DNA of 64,000 nucleotides from Cohnella endophytica (GTDB taxonomy: Bacteria > Bacillota > Bacilli > Paenibacillales > Paenibacillaceae). The notes below the pieces were generated by a model. The model was not told where the DNA came from. It saw only the letters and a program-made list of their open reading frames with translations, and did no database searches. Where the stretch lies: the NCBI RefSeq assembly GCF_003628305.1, contig NZ_RBZM01000007.1, positions 372,001 through 436,000 on the forward strand, given 5' to 3'. Below, in pieces: positions 59,366 to 64,000 of the stretch (position 1 is its first letter; every line of letters starts with the position of its first letter). A program made the translations under genes and the position numbers.

Positions 59366-60386
59366 GCGATTCTACCTCCTTGTACGCGCATAAAACGTGG
59401 AGCCATTCGTTGACGCGCTGAACATCGGCACGGAATCCGTTGTCCGCGAACCAAGGGAGCAGCCTATCCAAGTCAATGCATTCGGGCGGTTGCGAGCGCG
59501 AAGCAACGGAATCGGCGGAATCGGCAGGGATGCCGCTGACCATCAGATCGGCGATGCCGATTCTGCCATTTGACTTAAGCACTCGCTTCATTTCATCCAA
59601 AGACAGCAATTGTTGCTCCGGACCCAGATGGTGGAAAGCGAAGCTGGATACGACGAAGTCGAACTGCTCTTCCAAATACGGCAGCGCGAGGAAATTGCCT
59701 ACTCTCGTCTCCAACCCGGGATGTTTGACTTGGCAGAGCCGAAGCATTTCCTTTGATTGATCCACGCCCGACATACGAGCGCCGGCTTGCTTGAAACGTG
59801 CCGCCAGGTTTCCCGTTCCCGTCCCGATATCCAGACCTAGCTCATTGTCCTTCGGTCGCACGCGTTCCGCAATTAAATCCAGGGCTCGGTCATAGTCCGC
59901 ATAGTTTCCTTGATTCTCGGCTACCCGTTCGTCGTGAGTGGACGCTAATAAATCGAAGTCCCATTTATCCTGCCAGTTGCCGCGGTGCTCCCTCAGTTCC
60001 TTGGACGCCTCCGCCAGCCGGAAAATATGCTCGAGCGGCAGCGATCGTTCGCTCTTCACCAAAGCGATCATCCGCTCCGTCGTTTCGATGACTTGCTTTA
60101 TCTGCAGCCATTCCGACATCATGACCGACCGCTGAAGCTCTAAGTAATATTGCAACTCCCCGGCATCGTTGTCGCCCATGCCGGCCAGGGCGGAGCGAAT
60201 ATCCGCGATAGGCATCCCCGCCTCCCGTAGTGAAATAACGGTTTGCAGCCGCCATACATCCTGTTCCGAGAAGTCGCGGTATTGATTATCCCGATGCTTG
60301 GCCGGAGATAACAATCCCTTCTCCTCATAGAATCGAATCGCTCTCGGCGAGATGTTCAACTTGTTCGCTACCTCTGTAATCCGCAT
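59358..60386 (-). CDS. MerR regulator fused to a SAM methyltransferase
   Basis: 342 residues. The N-terminal MerR helix-turn-helix (ITEVANKLNISPRAIRFYEEKGLLSP) is followed by a coiled linker (about 95-140), then a class I methyltransferase domain (about 150-330) with LGLDIGTGTGNLA, VDQSKEML and LKSNGRIGIADL. A promoter with a 19-bp spacer and perfect dyad lies upstream, so it is probably an autoregulator that senses its own substrate or SAM. ATG 60386 follows GGGGGTG; the frame extends to 60446 without a site. It heads a two-gene operon with the second methyltransferase. Confidence 0.9.
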   Translation of the reverse strand: MRITEVANKLNISPRAIRFYEEKGLLSPAKHRDNQYRDFSEQDVWRLQTVISLREAGMPIADIRSALAGMGDNDAGELQYYLELQRSVMMSEWLQIKQVIETTERMIALVKSERSLPLEHIFRLAEASKELREHRGNWQDKWDFDLLASTHDERVAENQGNYADYDRALDLIAERVRPKDNELGLDIGTGTGNLAARFKQAGARMSGVDQSKEMLRLCQVKHPGLETRVGNFLALPYLEEQFDFVVSSFAFHHLGPEQQLLSLDEMKRVLKSNGRIGIADLMVSGIPADSADSVASRSQPPECIDLDRLLPWFADNGFRADVQRVNEWLHVLCAYKEVESLD

Positions 60387-60407
60387 ATTCGCACCCCCAT
60401 TAAACTC

Positions 60408-60438
60408 ATTGTAAACCTTCACGTTACGTGAAGGTAAA
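60408..60438 (-). promoter_or_regulatory. MerR-type promoter with 19-bp spacer and operator
   Basis: Minus strand TTTACC (60433-60438), 19-bp spacer, TACAAT (60408-60413). The dyad ACCTTCACG-TTA-CGTGAAGGT (60415-60435) fills the spacer, the textbook MerR layout in which the regulator twists the DNA to activate. Confidence 0.75.
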
Positions 60439-60481
60439 GAGGGCAATTTAATCGCATTTGCCCCGCTCGACAGCGCTTCAA

Positions 60482-60665
60482 CCTACAAAAGGTACAGCAG
60501 GTTTCGGCCAAACAGCGTGTTAAGACAAATCAGCCTGCAAAAAGTACAGGCGATTTCCCCAAATACGAGCCATACGAGCAAAAACCCCCGAACAACCTGC
60601 ACAAAATACATTTCAACCGCTCAAAATCGCAAATTGCTCTCCCAACAAACTGTAGTAAATGCAGG
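60482..60665. repeat. phased four-site array D
   Basis: 17-bp sites start at 60482 (CCTACAAAAGGTACAGC), 60534 (CCTGCAAAAAGTACAGG), 60596 (CCTGCACAAAATACATT) and 60649 (ACTGTAGTAAATGCAGG). Distances are 52, 62 and 53 bp. The first three read forward, the last in reverse. It occupies most of the divergent region 60387-60862 between the MerR-methyltransferase and membrane methyltransferase genes. Confidence 0.8.
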
Positions 60666-60862
60666 CTAGCCGGTGCCCTGTAATCCCATCCGGCGATGGC
60701 TTGCCCTTCCGCCGTTCCATCGGTCCTGCGCGCTGATTCCGACTTCGAAGCCTCCGCGTCTTTGACGCGCCACCTTAATCCGGTTACTGTTTAAAGATCG
60801 ACATTCATCTATAAATCACCACAATATACCAACCGACTTAAAGAAATGATAGGAGGATCATC

Positions 60863-61444
60863 ATGCAACTAGAATGGGACCTCGCCGCGTCAATCCTGTT
60901 CATCGCCATCTCGTTGATCGCCGTGTTGTCGATCGTCTATGCGAGCTGGCGAAACGGCATTTCCCCGATGCCCTCGTCGGCTCGGGTTAGGCGGGCGGTA
61001 GCCGACGAAATTACACGGCTTAATCAACCGCCCGGCCTGATCGTGGAAGCGGGCTCGGGCTGGGGAACGCTAGGTCTCTCCGTCGCGAAGAACTGCGACG
61101 GGTGGCGGGTGCGCGGGATCGAGAACTCCCCGATTCCGCTGTTCTATTCGCGAATGGCGTCGTGGCTAACGTTCGGACTTCAGCCGCGAGCCTCTTTCCG
61201 ATATGGCGACATCTACCGGCACTCGTACGAAGACGCGGATATCGTCCTCTGTTACCTCTATCCGGGAGCGATGAAGCGATTAGATCCGATCTTGCGGCAA
61301 CGATTGGCGCCGGAAACCCGGGTCATCAGCATCTGCTTCGCGATCCCGGGATGGAAAGCGGCTAAAGTGATCCAATGCGACGATCTATATCGGACGGCCC
61401 TTTACGTGTACGACAAAGGAGACCAATGGAGGGTGGAGGCGTAA
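60863..61444 (+). CDS. membrane-anchored class I SAM methyltransferase
   Basis: 193 residues. An N-terminal helix (about 8-28) anchors the protein, followed by a small Rossmann methyltransferase: LIVEAGSGWGTLGLSVA (motif I), VRGIENSPIPLFYSRM (motif II region), DADIVLCYLYPGAMKRL and ETRVISICFAIPGWK. The pattern resembles membrane-linked lysine/protein methyltransferases as well as small-molecule enzymes; the substrate is unknown. ATG 60863 follows ATAGGAGG. It lies divergent from the MerR fusion with array D between. Confidence 0.82.
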   Translation: MQLEWDLAASILFIAISLIAVLSIVYASWRNGISPMPSSARVRRAVADEITRLNQPPGLIVEAGSGWGTLGLSVAKNCDGWRVRGIENSPIPLFYSRMASWLTFGLQPRASFRYGDIYRHSYEDADIVLCYLYPGAMKRLDPILRQRLAPETRVISICFAIPGWKAAKVIQCDDLYRTALYVYDKGDQWRVEA

Positions 61445-61513
61445 ACACCCGGGAGATCGGTTCATGTCCGTCCCACCGCACTTCGCCGAACCACGTCCCA
61501 TCCCATCCGTCGA

Positions 61514-61570
61514 AATCGCAAACAACCGCGCCCTGCCGTCGAAGACGGCAAAACGCGGTTGTTTGCGATT
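61514..61570. terminator. 17-bp-stem compound terminator
   Basis: AATCGCAAACAACCGCG (61514-61530) pairs with 61554-61570, with an inner TGCCGTC/GACGGCA stem. It overlaps the stop codon of the convergent deacetylase gene by two bases and can serve both genes. Confidence 0.85.
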
Positions 61571-62471
61571 ATTTGATGACGGAAGGGTGAACCTGCTCGG
61601 AGTCGATCAGTTCGTCTACGGTTACTAACTCGTAGCCGCGCGCTTGCAAATCCTTGATGATCGTAGGAAGTACTTTCACCGTGTGGTCGAGCGCGTTCTT
61701 CTTTCCGCCGAAGGAATGCATGAGAATGATTCCGCCCTTATGGGTATGATCAAGCACGTTCTTGCGAATGCTCGCGACGGAGCTGCCTGCCCAGTCTTTC
61801 GTATCGACGGTCCAATAAATATGCTTCATGCCATCCCGATGGATCGCATCCAACACACCGTCGGACAATGCGCCATAAGGAGCTCGCATCAAGCCGGGAG
61901 TCACTCCGGTCGCTTGGATGATGGCCTGCTGGGTTTTGCCGATTTGCAGTTCGAGAGCATCGCCCGATAGTTTCGACAGATCGCTATGGGACCAAGAATG
62001 ATTGCCGATCGAATGCCCTTCGTCCACGATTCTCTTAGCCGTCGCGGGATATTTGACGACTTGGGTACCGACGAGGAAGAAGGTAGCTTTTACGTGTTGC
62101 TCTTCGAGAATATCCAAAATCTTAGTCGTATAATTGTTATCGGGCCCATCGTCGAATGTAAGAGCGACGAGCTTGCGATTCTTGTATTGCTCCGGATGAT
62201 GAATCTCCGGCGGTCTGACTGCCACTTCCGGCGGTTTCGGAGTCGGCGTGGGAGTCGGCGCTGGAGTCGGAGCCGGAGACTCGACTCCAACTGGCGGCGA
62301 AGAGGTCGCCGTTTCGGCAGGCGGCGCCGCGTCGACGACGCTGGACACCATCGGACCGCCAATCTTCCATTCTTTCGCCGTGAATCCCGCATAGATTCCG
62401 GCCACTAGCAGCATAAAGCCGAGCGTACCCGCCAAGGTACGTCTCCTTTTTTTCACGCGTTTTCCCCGCAT
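61569..62471 (-). CDS. polysaccharide deacetylase (NodB domain)
   Basis: 300 residues. An N-terminal membrane anchor (about 15-35), a Pro/Thr/Ala-rich wall-spanning linker (about 48-80), then a NodB domain with TFDDGPD (catalytic DD), the metal His pair in HSWSHSDL, RAPYG and the C-terminal ILMHSFGGKKN. It should deacetylate peptidoglycan GlcNAc/MurNAc or another cell-surface polysaccharide, outside the membrane. GGAGG spaces correctly to ATG 62471; GTG 62486 is not needed. The stop is buried in the terminator hairpin. Confidence 0.92.
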   Translation of the reverse strand: MRGKRVKKRRRTLAGTLGFMLLVAGIYAGFTAKEWKIGGPMVSSVVDAAPPAETATSSPPVGVESPAPTPAPTPTPTPKPPEVAVRPPEIHHPEQYKNRKLVALTFDDGPDNNYTTKILDILEEQHVKATFFLVGTQVVKYPATAKRIVDEGHSIGNHSWSHSDLSKLSGDALELQIGKTQQAIIQATGVTPGLMRAPYGALSDGVLDAIHRDGMKHIYWTVDTKDWAGSSVASIRKNVLDHTHKGGIILMHSFGGKKNALDHTVKVLPTIIKDLQARGYELVTVDELIDSEQVHPSVIK

Positions 62472-62651
62472 TGCCCGTTCCTCCACGATTCCTCTTTCCA
62501 GCCAGAAACGAGAGGCGCTTGGGGATGATCCGCGCGGGAGGGATCCCCATCCCCGCCCGCATGGACCGACATCGCATTCTGTTCTTTTTGGTTATTAATA
62601 TAGACGATAGAGGAACGAAAAAGTTTGAGGAAAATCGTCGAAAATTTATTT

Positions 62652-63179
62652 TTAATGTCGGCGGAAGAAACCTTTTTTCTTCGGAGGGTTCGAGGGGCTC
62701 GAAGGTAGGGAGGGAAGACGGAAATCCTCGTTCGGAATCGAGCCCGGTTTGGCGTTTTTACTTTGCAAATTCTCGACGGTGGCCGCCAACTGCGCGACCA
62801 TCTGCCGTAGTTCGTCCAATTCCGACCGATGCTGAAGCACTTGCGCGGAGACGACTTCGTCCGCTTTCTGTTGAAGCGACCGTTCGACTTCCCGGATCCG
62901 GGACATTAGCTCGCTCTCCTCCCGAGACTGAGCGAACGACTCCGCCTTGCGGATCGACTCTAGTGGCGAGGGGCCTGGGAGCGAGATTTGGTCCAGCGTT
63001 CTTCCGAGTTCGATCTGGTCTTTAATATGAAGCAGCAAATTAACGTCCTGCCCGGAAAACATATAGTGACCCAAACTGTCCTTCCTAAAAGTCGAGGGAT
63101 AGTGGGAAGCCCATCTTTTGACGGTCGTTTGGCTGACGCCGAGGAGCTCCGAGGCTTCCTTAGTCTTCAGATTGTTCAT
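62652..63179 (-). CDS. RacA-like MerR-type helix-turn-helix/coiled-coil protein
   Basis: 175 residues. An N-terminal MerR-like helix-turn-helix (TKEASELLGVSQTTVKRWASHY, GHYMFSGQDVNLLLHI) is joined to a coiled coil (about 75-140) and a basic, Pro/Ser-rich tail ending KKKGFFRRH. This is the layout of B. subtilis RacA, which binds DNA and anchors the chromosome at the pole in sporulation, but other MerR-like coiled-coil proteins share it, so the identification is tentative. ATG 63179 follows GGAGAGG. It is a single gene with no clear terminator. Confidence 0.72.
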   Translation of the reverse strand: MNNLKTKEASELLGVSQTTVKRWASHYPSTFRKDSLGHYMFSGQDVNLLLHIKDQIELGRTLDQISLPGPSPLESIRKAESFAQSREESELMSRIREVERSLQQKADEVVSAQVLQHRSELDELRQMVAQLAATVENLQSKNAKPGSIPNEDFRLPSLPSSPSNPPKKKGFFRRH

Positions 63180-63348
63180 GGTAACCTCTCCATTCTTATT
63201 CGGTTTGCTTACCTAATTCGAGGCGCGCGCCCGCCTCCCTGCGCGGACGACAAAGGTAGTGCCCGTTCGCCAAACAAAGTGGAAGTTCGAGCCTTCGGGC
63301 AGGTTAAGTACGCCAAATTCTAGAAGTTTACGCAGGGAATACAATCCG

Positions 63349-63379
63349 TTGATAGGGCAATGAAACGAATGGGTACAAT
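63349..63379 (+). promoter_or_regulatory. possible promoter of the GNAT/nitrilase gene
   Basis: TTGATA (63349-63354) and TACAAT (63374-63379) with a long 19-bp spacer, 36 bp before ATG 63415. Confidence 0.35.
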
Positions 63380-63414
63380 AGAGATAAATGCCCTGATTAA
63401 GGAGCTCATCCGAT

Positions 63415-64000
63415 ATGACAACCGACCAACTCTCTCAATTCGAGAAGAAGATCATTATCCGAAACATTGAACGCGAGGATTTCGGCAAAATCATCGCGCT
63501 GCAGAATCTCTGTTTTCCGAACATGGATCCTTGGAAGCTGACCCAGCTCGAGAATCATGTCCGCATTTTCCCGGAGGGCCAAATCTGCGTCGAATACGAC
63601 GGGGAGATCATCGGCTCGTGTTCCAGCCTGATCGTCAACTTCGATGATTATCTGGAGCAGCATACCTACTCTGAGATTACGGACAAAGGAAATATTCGCA
63701 ATCATAATCCGCGCGGGGGCAATCTGTACGGCATGGAAGTTATGGTGCATCCGGAGTTCCGTCGGATGAAAATCGGCAGAAGGCTGTACGAAGCCCGCAA
63801 GCGGCTGGCGGAGCATCTGAATCTGAAGAGCATCATCGTCGGAGGACGAATCCCGGGGTATCACCACTATAGCGACCGGATGTCCCCGAGAGAGTACGCG
63901 GAGGAAGTGCTGCAGCAGAACATCTACGATCCTGTGCTCACTTTTCAGATGATGAACGGTTTTACGCTCAAGCGAATCATTACGGGGTATTTGTCCGACG
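63415..64000 (+). CDS. GNAT acetyltransferase-carbon-nitrogen hydrolase fusion, N-terminal part (YhcX-like)
   Basis: 195 codons are in the window and the gene runs off its right end. The N-terminal GNAT domain has the acetyl-CoA loop VHPEFRRMKIGRRLYEAR, with EDFGKIIALQN upstream and GGRIPGYHHYSDRMSPREY typical of the YhcX-type fusion, which continues into a nitrilase-superfamily amidase of about 300 residues. The predicted full protein would be about 510 residues. ATG 63415 follows AAGGAG. Substrate unknown. Confidence 0.88.
   Translation, partial: MTTDQLSQFEKKIIIRNIEREDFGKIIALQNLCFPNMDPWKLTQLENHVRIFPEGQICVEYDGEIIGSCSSLIVNFDDYLEQHTYSEITDKGNIRNHNPRGGNLYGMEVMVHPEFRRMKIGRRLYEARKRLAEHLNLKSIIVGGRIPGYHHYSDRMSPREYAEEVLQQNIYDPVLTFQMMNGFTLKRIITGYLSD

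Noticed and set aside
1..64000. tRNA, rRNA, insertion sequence or prophage genes
   Set aside because: Looked for transposase, integrase, portal/terminase-like proteins and tRNA-like cloverleafs by eye; none could be supported.

Overview
The window looks like chromosome of a spore-forming member of the Paenibacillaceae (Paenibacillus or Cohnella type). The evidence is two secreted proteins with triple S-layer-homology (SLH) domains, a modular secreted GH74 xyloglucanase with X2 and CBM3 modules, Bacillus-like genes (yfmP/yfmO-like pair, yhcX-like, azoR, adenine deaminase, greA), a RacA-like protein, strong AGGAGG-type ribosome binding sites and a base composition a little above half G+C by eye. 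No rRNA, tRNA, CRISPR array, transposase or phage module was seen. Genes are short operons on both strands, mostly separated by strong hairpin terminators.

Layout. 0-5 kb: end of a PhnA/YjdM-type gene, an alpha/beta hydrolase and a large SLH surface protein with GLUG repeats. 4.7-10.5 kb: a 1692-residue signalling protein (degenerate protein kinase, ATPase, helical repeats, GAF, histidine kinase) overlapping its LuxR-type response regulator. 10.6-15.4 kb: cell-wall amidase, LLM flavin oxidoreductase, SDR protein and FAD dehydrogenase. 15.4-19.7 kb: GH74 xyloglucanase behind a long leader that may be structured. 19.8-30 kb: AraC regulator, azoreductase, DUF4180 protein, GIY-YIG protein, a SigJ-like sigma factor convergent with an AhpD-like protein, UPF0303 protein, adenine deaminase, nitroreductase, MerR regulator and MFS efflux pump. 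30-34 kb: a more AT-rich pair of small exported proteins, then a ComQ-like isoprenoid-synthase-fold enzyme upstream of a 78-residue NHLP-type peptide ending in Trp, convergent with a 7TM sensor kinase. 34-42 kb: MFS, YwnB-like protein, TPR/S41 protease lipoprotein, rlmN, aldo/keto reductase and TlpA-like protein. 42-50 kb: YiaA-type membrane protein, second SLH protein, lysoplasmalogenase, greA, pirin, racemase-like protein, rpiA. 50-64 kb: two DHA2-like MFS pumps, CAP lipoprotein, LysR/ilvE divergent pair, HNH protein, glycine-rich PG-binding protein, a MerR-methyltransferase fusion with a second methyltransferase, membrane methyltransferase, polysaccharide deacetylase, RacA-like protein and the start of a GNAT/nitrilase fusion.

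Two observations stand out. (1) 31104-32366 has the layout of a modified-peptide system: a class I isoprenoid-synthase-fold enzyme with two Asp-rich motifs, then a nitrile-hydratase-leader-like peptide whose last residue is Trp. This recalls ComQ/ComX, in which a ComX Trp is prenylated, but with a different precursor family. (2) Four intergenic regions (about 21.65, 27.68, 42.76 and 60.48 kb) each carry four short dyad sites of the type CCTGYA-N5-TRCAGG at nearly constant start-to-start distances of 52, 62 and 52 bp (50, 61 and 50 in one). The sequence between sites is largely not conserved. These distances are close to 5, 6 and 5 helical turns, so the sites would lie on one face of DNA. I know of no described element with this architecture.

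Coordinates use the start codon I judge most likely. Several genes begin with GTG or TTG, and where a Shine-Dalgarno site decided the start this is stated.
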